64,000 nucleotides of DNA from DASXQK01 sp963724385. Its GTDB lineage: Bacteria; Pseudomonadota; Alphaproteobacteria; Dongiales; Dongiaceae. The notes below the pieces were generated by a model. That model did not search any database and had not been told where the DNA came from. It saw only the letters and a program-made list of their open reading frames with translations. The translations under genes and the position numbers were made by a program. Location of the stretch: NCBI GenBank assembly GCA_963724385.1, contig CAVRUJ010000002.1, positions 248,001-312,000 on the forward strand. Reading direction: 5' to 3'. Below are positions 9,974 to 18,623 of the stretch, in pieces (the stretch's first letter is position 1; each line of letters starts with the position of its first letter).

Positions 9974-11512
9974 ATGCCGGCAACCCAGAAGCCCATGATC
10001 GCGCTCGAACAGCCGGGCTTGACCTATGGTCAGCTCGACCTGCTCGCGCGCGGTAAGGCGAGCCTGCGGCTCGCCGCCAGCGCCGAGACCGCTCTCGCCA
10101 AGGGCCGCCGGCACATCGACGAAATCCGGGCGAGCGGCAAGCGGATCTATGGGATCACCACCGGGCTGGGCGCGCTTTCCGACGTTCTGCTGAGCGGCGA
10201 GGAACAGACCGCGCTGTCGCGCAACATGCTGTTGTCCCATGCCTGCGGGATGGGGGATCCGCTGCCGCACGCTCAAGTGCGGGCGATCATGATCGCTCTG
10301 GTCAACGATCTCTGCCGCGGCCATTCGGGGGTCAGCCCGGCGCCGGTCCACGGGCTCGTCGCCTGCCTCAACGCCGGGATCACGCCCGTCGTTCCATCCC
10401 AGGGATCGGTCGGCTACCTGGTCCATGAGGCCCACATCGGGCTTTGTCTCATCGGCGTCGGCGAGGCGGAGCTCGCCGGCAAGCGCGTGACGGCGGCCGA
10501 AGCGCTGAAGGCCTCCGGCCTTATGCCCGTCGCCCTCGGCGCCAAGGACGGGCTTTGCCTCACCAACGGCACCCGCAGCCCCACCGGTCTAACGGCCCTC
10601 GCCTTGGCCGAGGCGGAGCGTCTGGCGCGCTGGGCCGACGCGACCGCGGCCATGAGCTTCGAGGCGCTAGGTGGCCAGACCGACGCCATCGACCCGGAGC
10701 TTCTCGCCCTCAAGCCCTATCCTGGGCTCATCCAGGTCGGCATCAATCTTCGCTGTTTGCTTGCCGGCAGCGAGATCCTGGCGCGATCCCAGGGCCTGCG
10801 CACCCAGGACGCCCTCAGCCTGCGTTCCATTCCGCAAATTCACGGCGCCAGCCTGGATCAGCTCGCCCATGTGGCCCGCCAGGTCGAGACCGAGCTTCGA
10901 TCGGCCAGCGACAACCCTCTGGTGATCGAGGGCAAGGGCGGCCTGCGCATCCTCTCCAACGCGCATCCCCACGGCCAGTCGCTGGCCTTCGCGGCCGACC
11001 TCATGTCGTTGGCCGTGGCAGAGCTTGGATCGGCGGCCGAACGCCGGCTCGACCGCCTGATCAATCCCCTGGTCAGCGGACTGCCGCCGTTCCTGGTCCG
11101 AAAGGGCGGCGTCAATTCGGGCATGATGATCGCCCAGTATGCGGCCGCCTCGCTGGCATCGGAAAACCGGATCCTCGGTCGGCCGGCGATCCTGGACCAT
11201 GCCGTCACCTCTGGCCTGCAGGAGGATGACGTGAGCTTCGCCACGCCCGCGGCCCAGAAAAGTCTGAAAATCATCGACAACGTCTATCGAATTCTCGCCA
11301 TCGAGCTGCTGCTGGCAGCCCAGGCGCTGGAATTCCATCGGCCGGCCCGCTTCGGCCAGGGCACCGGCCGCCTGCATGCCCGGCTGCGCCAACGCATCCC
11401 CGCCTTCGATGAGGATCGCTTCCTGTCGCCCGACCTCGCGGCGGCCGAGGCATTCCTGCGTGATGAATCCGAGCTGGCGGAGCTCGACCAGGCCCTCGCC
11501 GGCGGAACCTAA
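9974..11512 (+). CDS. Aromatic amino acid ammonia-lyase homologue lacking the MIO triad
   Basis: About 512 residues, the normal length for histidine/phenylalanine ammonia-lyases. Family landmarks are present: YGITTGLGAL, LLSHACGMG, LTNGTRSPTGLTALAL, RSASDNPL and the C-terminal LQEDDVSF. In active family members the sequence GSVG is followed by Ala-Ser-Gly, which cyclises into the electrophilic MIO cofactor, and then by DLAPLAH. Here GSVG (ending at residue 147) is followed directly by YLVHEAH, so exactly three residues are missing and no MIO can form. The usual QDxYS motif reads QDALS (Leu at 281), losing another catalytic Tyr. The frame is intact and the rest looks constrained. Ordinary lyase activity is unlikely; a new reaction or a binding role is possible. 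Confidence 0.85.
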   Translation: MPATQKPMIALEQPGLTYGQLDLLARGKASLRLAASAETALAKGRRHIDEIRASGKRIYGITTGLGALSDVLLSGEEQTALSRNMLLSHACGMGDPLPHAQVRAIMIALVNDLCRGHSGVSPAPVHGLVACLNAGITPVVPSQGSVGYLVHEAHIGLCLIGVGEAELAGKRVTAAEALKASGLMPVALGAKDGLCLTNGTRSPTGLTALALAEAERLARWADATAAMSFEALGGQTDAIDPELLALKPYPGLIQVGINLRCLLAGSEILARSQGLRTQDALSLRSIPQIHGASLDQLAHVARQVETELRSASDNPLVIEGKGGLRILSNAHPHGQSLAFAADLMSLAVAELGSAAERRLDRLINPLVSGLPPFLVRKGGVNSGMMIAQYAAASLASENRILGRPAILDHAVTSGLQEDDVSFATPAAQKSLKIIDNVYRILAIELLLAAQALEFHRPARFGQGTGRLHARLRQRIPAFDEDRFLSPDLAAAEAFLRDESELAELDQALAGGT

Positions 11513-11615
11513 GCCCTAGCCGCCCGGCCCCCTTGGGCCACGGCAGCGCCAGCCGGCGTCGATCCGATTTCGGGCAATGCCCTGACCCTCCTTCCTGTGG
11601 CATCATGGCGGTTCG

Positions 11616-12698
11616 ATGCTGGCAGAAGCTCCCAACTCCGGGCTTAAGCCCATCTCCGGCCCTTGCGCCTGGCGCGGCAGCGACATCGCAACGTCCACGC
11701 GCTGGCTGCGGAAGCTGTCGGCGACCGATCTCAGCGAAATCGACGCTGCCCTGGCGGCCGTGCGTTCGCAGGGTCTCGCCTGGCACCAGGTCACGCGCGA
11801 CAATTTCCCGCTTGCCGCGTTGACCCTGGCTCTCGGCGACATGGCGCGCGAGCTCGAGGATGGTTCGGGCATGGTGAAGCTCACCGGCCTTCCGGTGGCC
11901 CGCTATTCGAGCGACGACCTGAAGCGAGTCTGGTTCGGCCTCGGATGCCATCTCGGGCGGCCGGTCTATCAGAACCGGCGCGGCGAGCTGATGCGCGAGA
12001 TTCGCGACGAGGGTACCGGCATCGGCGCCAGGTACGGCGAGGTCAAGGACGGTGCTGGCGCCGCTTTCCTTTCCTCCTACGCGCGCACGCTCTCCAATGG
12101 TGCGCTGCGCTATCATACCGATCGCACCGACGTGGTCGGACTGCTCTGCGTCGGCCAAGCCGCATCCGGCGGCCTCAGCAAGCTTTGCAGCTCGGCCGCC
12201 GTCCACAACGAGATGCTGCGCCGGCGCCCCGACCTGCTCCAGTTATTGTACCAGCCCATCATCCGAAGCCGCTTCGGCGAGGAAGCAAGCGCGCCGGACG
12301 TGACCTATCCGCTTCCGGTCTTTGGGATCCGAAACGGCAAATCCACCAGCCACTATTCCCTGACCTACATCGAGGCCGCCCAGATGGTTCCGGGCGTCCC
12401 GCCGCTGTCGGCAGCCCAACGCGAAGCGATCGAGATGCTCATGGCGCTTGCCGAGGAACTGTCCTTCGAGATGCGCCTGGAGCCGGGCGACATGCAGTTT
12501 CTGAACAATCACGTCATCTATCACGGCCGCACGCCGTTCCTCGACGTTCCGGAAAAGCGAGCGACCCGGCTGCTCTACCGGCTGTGGCTTTCGATGCCCA
12601 ATAGCCGGGCTTTGCCGTCCGACCACGCCGTGCTTTGGGGCAATGTCGAGGCAGGCGCCTTGCGCGGCGGGATCGGTCAGACGGAAGCCCGGAGTTAG
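11616..12698 (+). CDS. TauD/TfdA-type Fe(II)/2-oxoglutarate dioxygenase
   Basis: A 360-residue non-haem iron dioxygenase. The iron-binding facial triad is visible as the H-x-D pair in LRYHTDRTDVVG and the distal His in NNHVIYHGRTPF, followed by the 2-oxoglutarate-binding Arg in RATRLLYRLW. It lies 103 bases after the MIO-less lyase homologue on the same strand and probably forms a unit with it. Known relatives hydroxylate sulfonates, carnitine precursors or amino acid derivatives; the substrate here is unknown. The stop overlaps that of the converging SDR by 4 bases. Confidence 0.87.
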   Translation: MLAEAPNSGLKPISGPCAWRGSDIATSTRWLRKLSATDLSEIDAALAAVRSQGLAWHQVTRDNFPLAALTLALGDMARELEDGSGMVKLTGLPVARYSSDDLKRVWFGLGCHLGRPVYQNRRGELMREIRDEGTGIGARYGEVKDGAGAAFLSSYARTLSNGALRYHTDRTDVVGLLCVGQAASGGLSKLCSSAAVHNEMLRRRPDLLQLLYQPIIRSRFGEEASAPDVTYPLPVFGIRNGKSTSHYSLTYIEAAQMVPGVPPLSAAQREAIEMLMALAEELSFEMRLEPGDMQFLNNHVIYHGRTPFLDVPEKRATRLLYRLWLSMPNSRALPSDHAVLWGNVEAGALRGGIGQTEARS

Positions 12699-13555
12699 GG
12701 AGCGGTCAGACCGGCCAGTCTTTCGCTTTCCGCCCACAGCCGACGAGCCGTCTCGTCGTCGCGTGCCGCCGCGGAGGGGACGGCCGGCTGCGACCGGTGG
12801 AAGTATTCGCCGCTGACGCTCGCCACATCGGGCGAGGCGGCGAGATGGATCAGGGTCCTGGCGCCCTCGGTCGGCGTGAGCGCCATGACCTTGGCGAGGC
12901 GGATGACCAGCGCGCCCACGCCACCGCTGTCGTTGCCGAACCGGGTGGCGACGAAGCCGGGATGGAAGCAGTTGGCGGTGACCCCGGTTCCGGCGAGCCG
13001 CCGCGCCAACTCGCGGGTGAACAGGATGTTGCACAGCTTCGAGCGCCGGTATGCGCCGAAGCCGGTATAGCCGCGGCTCATCTGGAGATCGCCGAAGTCG
13101 AGCCGGGCACCGCGATGGGCGTCGGACGCCGTGTTGACGATGCGCGCCGGGGCCGATTGCACGAGCCGGTCGCGCAAACCCAAGGTCAACAGGAAATAGG
13201 CCATGTGATTGGTCGCGAAGGTGAGCTCGAGACCGTCCTCGGTGACTTTCCGTGCACCGAAGAGCGCGCCGGCATTGTTGAGCAGCAGATCGATGCGAGG
13301 CTCCGCCGCCGCGATTTCGCCCGCCACCCGCCGAACCTCGGCCAAGCTCGACAGATCGGCGTAGTGCACGCCATGGTCAGTTCCGCGGCGGCGCGCCGCC
13401 AAGCGGGCAAGGGCCGCTTCCGCCCTGCCCTTATCGCGTGCCACCATCACCAGACGCGCGCCCATGGCCGCCAGCTCCTCGGCCGCGACCTGGCCGATGC
13501 CCGAGGTGGCTCCGGTGATCACGATCGTCTTGCCTTGCATGGCCGGCGGGCTCAT
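12695..13555 (-). CDS. SDR family oxidoreductase, retinol-dehydrogenase-like
   Basis: A 286-residue short-chain dehydrogenase with NAD(P)-binding TGATSGIGQ, the structural motif LLNNAG, a Ser in IVNTASDAH and the catalytic YRRSK. The long C-terminal part (HPGFVATRFG and beyond) is typical of the retinol-dehydrogenase/protochlorophyllide-reductase-like branch. Its ATG overlaps the stop of the upstream DHA2 transporter (ATGA), so the two are translationally coupled. Substrate unknown. Confidence 0.87.
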   Translation of the reverse strand: MSPPAMQGKTIVITGATSGIGQVAAEELAAMGARLVMVARDKGRAEAALARLAARRRGTDHGVHYADLSSLAEVRRVAGEIAAAEPRIDLLLNNAGALFGARKVTEDGLELTFATNHMAYFLLTLGLRDRLVQSAPARIVNTASDAHRGARLDFGDLQMSRGYTGFGAYRRSKLCNILFTRELARRLAGTGVTANCFHPGFVATRFGNDSGGVGALVIRLAKVMALTPTEGARTLIHLAASPDVASVSGEYFHRSQPAVPSAAARDDETARRLWAESERLAGLTAP

Positions 13556-15189
13556 TCGCCACCGTGGACGGCGACCGGCGACCGGTCACCGAGCTCGCGG
13601 TCCTCGACCTTGGCGAACATGGCGAGACCGGCGACGAGAACCACCGCGACCGCGGCAAACAAGATGCCGAAAACCTCGGCGACGACGGCGCGTGCGGCCG
13701 GGGTCAGGGATTCGCGCGCCAGATCCTCGAGCTGGGTCACGTGCCCCGCTTCGACCAGACGCCCCGCCAGGAGTCCCAGAACCAAAGCCGAGGCGGCGGC
13801 CACGCCGACCGCGCTGCCCAGCACCCGGGCGAAGGCGACAGCGCCGCTCACCGCACCCAGGTCGCGGCGCTCCACCGCGTTCTGCGCCGCGACGTTGCAG
13901 GCAGGGAAAATCGGCCCGAAACCGAGGCCGGCGACGAGCATGATGCCCGAAGCGACCGGTGCGCTGAGCCTGCTGGCGAAGAGAGCGAGCAGAACGAGGG
14001 CCAGGACCGTCGTCGGCAGACTGATCAGCGGCGGCAGCTTGTAGCGGCCTCGCCGGCGGGTATAGCGGCCCATGAAGTTGGCCGAAACGGTGCTCGAAAG
14101 CATCAACGGGATCATGAGGACGCCGGCCCGGGCGACCGAGCTGCCGAGAGCGACCTGGAAATAGATGGGTGCCAGCACGCTGATCGCCATGAAGGCAGCA
14201 TAGATGATGAATGTGACCGCCAACACCGGCCCGACAACCGGATCGTTCAAGAAGCGGGGCGGGATGATCGGCTCCTCCGAATCCCTTTGCTTCCAGACCA
14301 GAAGACCGGCGAGACAGACCGTCGACAAAGCGAGCATGAGCAGCATGGGCGACATCCAGGGAAGCCTGGCGCCGCCAAGCGAGAGGACGAGCAGCAGCCC
14401 GACGGTGGCGCCGGACAGCAATCCGATGCTCCAGTAGTCGACGGGGGATCGGTGATGCTCGATCGGCAGCCGCCGAAGCGCCCGGTCGCAAAACAACAGA
14501 GCTGTCAGGCTGAACGGCAGATTGAGCCAGAAGATCCAGGGCCAACCGTAATACTGCGTCACGAAGCCGCCGACGAGCGGGCCAAGCAGGGAAGCCGATC
14601 CCCAGACGATCGAGAAATAGCCGGAATAGCGACCGCGCTCGCGCGGCGAGACGACGTCGGCGATGATCGTCTGCCCGAGGGTCACGAGGCCGCCCCCGCC
14701 GAGGCCTTGCAGGGCCCGGGCGACGATCAGCGCCGGCATGTTCGGCGCCAGCGCGCAAAGCGCCGAAGCGACCATGAAGGTCGCCAGGCAGATCCTGAGG
14801 ACTCGCCGGCGGCCGTAAAGATCCGAGAGCTTGCCCGCAATCGGCGTGACGCAGGCCGAGGTCAAAAGATAGGACGTGACGACCCAGGAGATGAGAGAGA
14901 AATTTCCGAGGCTCTTGGCAATGGGAGGCAGCGCCGTGGCGACGATGGTCTGATCGAGCGCCGACAGGAACAGCGCCAGCAAGGCGCCGATGACGATGCT
15001 GCGGACCTCGGCGGGCGACAGAGGGCGCAAGGCGCTGGAATTCGAGTTTGGGGGATTCAAAGGTGCTGTCTTCTCGACCGGATCGCATCCGCCGCCTCGC
15101 CACGAAAGTCCGGCGGAAGATGTCCAGTCATTTCCCCCGTTTCCACGTTCCGCCGCAAGCGCCTTCCTGATCATGGAAGGGCTGCGCAA
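13552..15189 (-). CDS. DHA2 family (EmrB/QacA) multidrug MFS transporter
   Basis: A proton-driven exporter of up to 545 residues with about 14 membrane segments, the size expected for the DHA2 family. Hallmarks are LFLSALDQTIVATALPPI in helix 1, the loop motif GKLSDLYGRRRVL, and the antiporter region WGSASLLGPLVGG. The first 45 or so residues are low in hydrophobicity and not conserved in character, so the true start may be further in (15174 or a TTG near 15060). It is upstream of and overlaps the SDR, suggesting a shared function such as export of a modified compound. Substrate unknown. Confidence 0.87.
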   Translation of the reverse strand: MRSPSMIRKALAAERGNGGNDWTSSAGLSWRGGGCDPVEKTAPLNPPNSNSSALRPLSPAEVRSIVIGALLALFLSALDQTIVATALPPIAKSLGNFSLISWVVTSYLLTSACVTPIAGKLSDLYGRRRVLRICLATFMVASALCALAPNMPALIVARALQGLGGGGLVTLGQTIIADVVSPRERGRYSGYFSIVWGSASLLGPLVGGFVTQYYGWPWIFWLNLPFSLTALLFCDRALRRLPIEHHRSPVDYWSIGLLSGATVGLLLVLSLGGARLPWMSPMLLMLALSTVCLAGLLVWKQRDSEEPIIPPRFLNDPVVGPVLAVTFIIYAAFMAISVLAPIYFQVALGSSVARAGVLMIPLMLSSTVSANFMGRYTRRRGRYKLPPLISLPTTVLALVLLALFASRLSAPVASGIMLVAGLGFGPIFPACNVAAQNAVERRDLGAVSGAVAFARVLGSAVGVAAASALVLGLLAGRLVEAGHVTQLEDLARESLTPAARAVVAEVFGILFAAVAVVLVAGLAMFAKVEDRELGDRSPVAVHGGE

Positions 15190-15231
15190 ATTGCGCGGCC
15201 GGATCGAGCGGACCGGCTGTTGGCTGGGACC

Positions 15232-15441
15232 TCAGACTTTTGGCGGCGTCGCCCGCCCGGTGAACTCGGCCTCCAGTCTGGTCTCCAGCTGGATGAGATC
15301 GCTGGGGATCTCATAGCCCATGGCGCGCATTTCGTTCATTTTTTCCCGAAGCTGCAGGTAGAGCTCATGGCTATCCTCGGGATGGCTCTCCATCTCGGCC
15401 AGCAACATGGAGATTCGGGCCTTGATCGTTTCGAATGCCAT
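15232..15441 (-). CDS. Small conserved-type hypothetical protein
   Basis: A 69-residue soluble protein beginning MAFETIKARISMLLAEMESH, with heptad-like Leu/Met spacing in the first 45 residues that suggests a helical hairpin or short coiled coil. The start is supported by GGAG upstream. I do not recognise a named domain. It follows the DHA2 transporter's 5' end on the same strand and is divergent from the hydrolase at 15633. Confidence 0.6.
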   Translation of the reverse strand: MAFETIKARISMLLAEMESHPEDSHELYLQLREKMNEMRAMGYEIPSDLIQLETRLEAEFTGRATPPKV

Positions 15442-15632
15442 CGGGGTTGCGCTCCGCCGCCGGCCGTCTTGGATGCAGCGGCCCGCTTCGGTCATCATGG
15501 ACGAGCCTGCCGCCTGGCGCAATCGGGTCGCGCCGCGCGGAAGGCCCAGTATGGGGCGCTAGCCCGCCGGCCGGCCAGAAAGTAGTCTCATCCTGCGGGA
15601 ACGACCAACATTTCCTTGGGGAACCTCAAGTC

Positions 15633-16559
15633 ATGCCCATCGGCTATCAGTCCGAAGTCGGACGTCTGATCAAGGTCGTGGTCAAGCATGCCCGCGACGC
15701 CTTCCTGTCCGAGCGAAAGATCGACGCCGAGTGGCGGTCCCTCAACTACTACAGCCGGCCCGATCTCCCTGCGGCCATCGCCGAATATGACGGCTTCCTC
15801 GAAGCCCTTGGCAGCTTGGCACCCGGCGTCGAAATCGATCTGTTGGCGCCGGAGGGTTCCCTCACGATGGATTCGATCTACCCCCGAGACGCCGCGATCG
15901 CCTGCAACAAGGGCATGATCCTCTGCAACATGGGCAAGCCCGCCCGGGGCGCCGAGCCGGCGGCCGAACAAAGGCTGTTCGCCAAGGCGGGCATCCCCAT
16001 TCATGGCGCGATCGTCGGCGAAGGCCGGGTCGAAGGCGGCGATGTCGCCTGGATCGACGAGAAAACGCTTGCCGTCGGGCGGAGCTATCGGACCAATGAC
16101 GAGGGCATCCGCCAGCTTTCGGCCTTGCTGGAGGCCTGCGGGGTGGAGGTCGTGGTGGTGCATCTTCCCCACTACAAGGGGCCATCCGACGTTTTTCACC
16201 TCATGTCGGTGCTGAGCCCGATCGACCATGACCTGGCACTCGTCTATTCCCCATTGATGGCCGTGCCCTTCCGGGAGCTTCTGCTGGCCCGCGGCATGCG
16301 CCTGGTGGAGGTTCCCGACGAGGAATTCGAATCCATGGGCTGCAACGTGCTTGCCGTCGCGCCCGGCAAATGCCTCATGCTCGACGGCAATCCGGTAACG
16401 GCAGCGAGGCTGGAAAAGGCAGGGGTGGAGCTGCGGCTCTATAAGGGCGACGAAATCAGCCGCAAGGGAGCCGGAGGGCCGACCTGCATGACCAGGCCGA
16501 TCCTCAGAGAACTGAAGAGCGCGCCCTCGACCGTCGCTCTGCCGGCGGCGGCCGAATAG
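15633..16559 (+). CDS. Arginine deiminase / dimethylargininase superfamily hydrolase
   Basis: A 308-residue guanidino-group-modifying enzyme. EGGDVAWID supplies the Glu/Asp substrate-binding pair, KGPSDVFHLMSVL carries the catalytic His, and GGPTCMTRPIL near the C-terminus carries the nucleophilic Cys. The length fits dimethylarginine dimethylaminohydrolase or small arginine-deiminase-like proteins better than full arginine deiminase (about 400 residues). Expected products are citrulline plus an amine or ammonia, but the exact guanidino substrate cannot be fixed. The ATG follows GGGGAACC. ChaB and a membrane protein follow on the same strand. Confidence 0.87.
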   Translation: MPIGYQSEVGRLIKVVVKHARDAFLSERKIDAEWRSLNYYSRPDLPAAIAEYDGFLEALGSLAPGVEIDLLAPEGSLTMDSIYPRDAAIACNKGMILCNMGKPARGAEPAAEQRLFAKAGIPIHGAIVGEGRVEGGDVAWIDEKTLAVGRSYRTNDEGIRQLSALLEACGVEVVVVHLPHYKGPSDVFHLMSVLSPIDHDLALVYSPLMAVPFRELLLARGMRLVEVPDEEFESMGCNVLAVAPGKCLMLDGNPVTAARLEKAGVELRLYKGDEISRKGAGGPTCMTRPILRELKSAPSTVALPAAAE

Positions 16560-16624
16560 GGAAATTATGCGGGAGGGGGATCGCCAGGATCCTCCAAGCG
16601 GATACCGATCGAAGATCGAGGGAC

Positions 16625-16843
16625 ATGCCTTACGCCACCAACGAAGACCTGCCGCCAGCGCTGCGCCGGAACCTGCCGCCCCATGCCCTGGACATCTACC
16701 GGGAAGCCTTCAACCACGCCTGGCGGCAATATGGCGACGATATGGAGCGGCGCGAGGAAATCGCCCATCGCGTGGCCTGGTCGGCGGTGAAGAAGCGTTA
16801 TCGAAAGCGAGATGGCTTGTGGACGGCAATCCAGAGCCCATAG
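16625..16843 (+). CDS. chaB: ChaB family protein
   Basis: A 72-residue protein matching the ChaB family over nearly its whole length: MPYATNEDLPPALRRNLPPH, then IYREAFNHAWRQY and the C-terminal AHRVAWSAVKKRYRK. ChaB was named as a putative regulator of the cation antiporter ChaA in E. coli, but its molecular role is not established. No chaA is in the window. Its 3' end overlaps the start of the following membrane protein. Confidence 0.88.
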   Translation: MPYATNEDLPPALRRNLPPHALDIYREAFNHAWRQYGDDMERREEIAHRVAWSAVKKRYRKRDGLWTAIQSP

Positions 16844-17886
16844 GCAGCCGCCCGACCGATCTGCCGCGGCCGAGCCGGCGCCTTCAGCTGTTGATCGCCT
16901 GGGTCCCAGGCGTCCTGTTGCTGTTGGCGCTCGTGGTCGTGTTCGCCCGATTCGGCGAGATCGAGCACTTGATTCAGCTGATGCGCAACCTGACCCGGTC
17001 CTGGCTCGCCTTGGGACTGCTGCTCCAGGTCGGCACCTATGCCGCGGCAGCCCTGATGTGGCATGTCGGGCTGCGTCGCGCGGGGTATCGGCGCCGGTTC
17101 GGCGGGCTCTTCCTCCTCGGCGTCGCCAAGCTGTTCACCGACCAGGCGCTGCCCAGCGGCGGGATCAGCGGATCGGTACTGGTGGTGGTGGCGTTGAAGC
17201 GGCGCGGCGTGTCCAATCACATCGCCATGGCCGTGCTGCTGGTGGGCGTGCTTTCGCTCTACTTGGCGCTTTTCATAGCCACGGGCACCAGCCTCGTCAT
17301 CCTGGGGCTGCACCACGCCCTTAATGGTGCGATCCTCGCCGTATCGGCGGCCTTCGCGGGCATTGCGCTGGCGCTCCTGTCCTCGGTCATGTGGATCCGG
17401 CGCAGCTCCAGCCGCTGGTTCGAGGCGCTGCAGCGCTATCTGCCCGCCCTTCGCCATCTGAAGAACATGTTTCAACAGGCCCCGGCCTGGCTCCTGCGCG
17501 ACCCGGCGCTCATCGTCGTAACCACGCTGCTGCAGTTCCTCATCATCGCGCTGGACGCGGCGACATTGAAGATCATGCTCCTGGCGCTGGGCCAGCAGGC
17601 CGACATTCCCCTCGCCTTCGCCGGCTTCGTTCTGGCGACCCTCGTGGCCGACGTGGTGCCCATTCCCCTTGGCCTCGGGTCCTTCGAAGCGGCGCTGGTG
17701 AGCCTGCTTTCCCTGGGCGGAATCAACCTGGCGCCCGCCGTCGCGGCCACGCTCCTGTTGCGCGGCCTCACCTTCTGGCTGCCGATGCTCCCGGGTCTTG
17801 TCCTGGCGCGCCGAGAAATCCGCCTTGCCGCAGCCCAGCGCGCTGCCGCTTCCGCAACGACGGCGCAGCCGACCATGGCCCCCTGA
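16819..17886 (+). CDS. UPF0104 / lysylphosphatidylglycerol-synthase-TM-like membrane protein
   Basis: An integral membrane protein of about 355 residues with roughly eight hydrophobic helices. It resembles the flippase-like transmembrane domain of MprF and the UPF0104 family, with KLFTDQALPSGGISGSVLVV and PLGLGSFEAALVSLL as conserved loops. There is no soluble synthase domain, so lipid aminoacylation is not predicted; such stand-alone domains are thought to move lipids or glycolipids. The best start is a GTG 25 bases inside chaB, which implies coupling. Confidence 0.78.
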   Translation: MDGNPEPIGSRPTDLPRPSRRLQLLIAWVPGVLLLLALVVVFARFGEIEHLIQLMRNLTRSWLALGLLLQVGTYAAAALMWHVGLRRAGYRRRFGGLFLLGVAKLFTDQALPSGGISGSVLVVVALKRRGVSNHIAMAVLLVGVLSLYLALFIATGTSLVILGLHHALNGAILAVSAAFAGIALALLSSVMWIRRSSSRWFEALQRYLPALRHLKNMFQQAPAWLLRDPALIVVTTLLQFLIIALDAATLKIMLLALGQQADIPLAFAGFVLATLVADVVPIPLGLGSFEAALVSLLSLGGINLAPAVAATLLLRGLTFWLPMLPGLVLARREIRLAAAQRAAASATTAQPTMAP

Positions 17887-17913
17887 GCAGAATCGGGACC
17901 GCCGGCGTCAAGC

Positions 17914-18447
17914 CTATTTCACGGTCACCACGGTACAAGGCGCCAGGTGGGAAACCTTGTGGGATACGCTTCCCATGAGCAGCCCTTGAATGTCGCCGAG
18001 GCCGCGGCTGCCCATGATGAGCATGTCCGGCTTTTCCGCCGTGGCGACCGCGACGATGGTGGAAGCGGGATCGCCGGCTTCGACGCGGACGCGCACGGCG
18101 GCGACGCCTTTGTTGCGCGCTTCCATCTCCGCCTGCGTCGTGACCTGGCGCCCGATCGCGCGCCGGACGGCCAAGCCCACCTCCGTGCTCATCTCGACCA
18201 AGGCCGCCGCGTTGGATTCGGTCGTCCTGGGGCCGAGCGTAAAGCTCGGTGCGGTCAGCGCCTGCTGGACTTCGCCCCGGAATTCGGTCCGGGCCAGCCG
18301 ACGTTCCTCGTCGGTCGCCGGGCTGTCGGCGGCAACCGTAAGAGCAACCAGCTCCGCCTTGTACATGTTCGCCAGATCGATGGCCAAATCGAGGGCTTTG
18401 GCCGCGTGATCGGAACCGTCCAGGGCTACCAGGACCTTGCGCAGCAT
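17914..18447 (-). CDS. Universal stress protein (UspA family)
   Basis: A 177-residue single-domain Usp. It begins MLRKVLVALDGSDHAAKAL and ends with the ATP-binding loop GSRGLGDIQGLLMGSVSHKV followed by CTVVTVK, so it belongs to the nucleotide-binding branch. An insertion in the middle makes it longer than the 140-residue standard. It lies 176 bases downstream of the PHA synthase on the same strand. Usp proteins of this kind are often induced together with CBS-domain and PHA genes under oxygen limitation. Confidence 0.9.
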   Translation of the reverse strand: MLRKVLVALDGSDHAAKALDLAIDLANMYKAELVALTVAADSPATDEERRLARTEFRGEVQQALTAPSFTLGPRTTESNAAALVEMSTEVGLAVRRAIGRQVTTQAEMEARNKGVAAVRVRVEAGDPASTIVAVATAEKPDMLIMGSRGLGDIQGLLMGSVSHKVSHLAPCTVVTVK

Positions 18448-18623
18448 GACTCAGTCTCCTTCCAACTTTCGTTTCTTCACCGTTCGCCGCTGCCGGCAAC
18501 GCCCTTCCCGGGGCCAGCTTCGCGATCCGCGACGCAGTTCCAATGCCGCGTCCGCCGCAACGATATCTACCCGCGACGCAACAGGCCAGCGAGGAAGCGC
18601 CGCGGACCCGACAAGCTCAGGCT

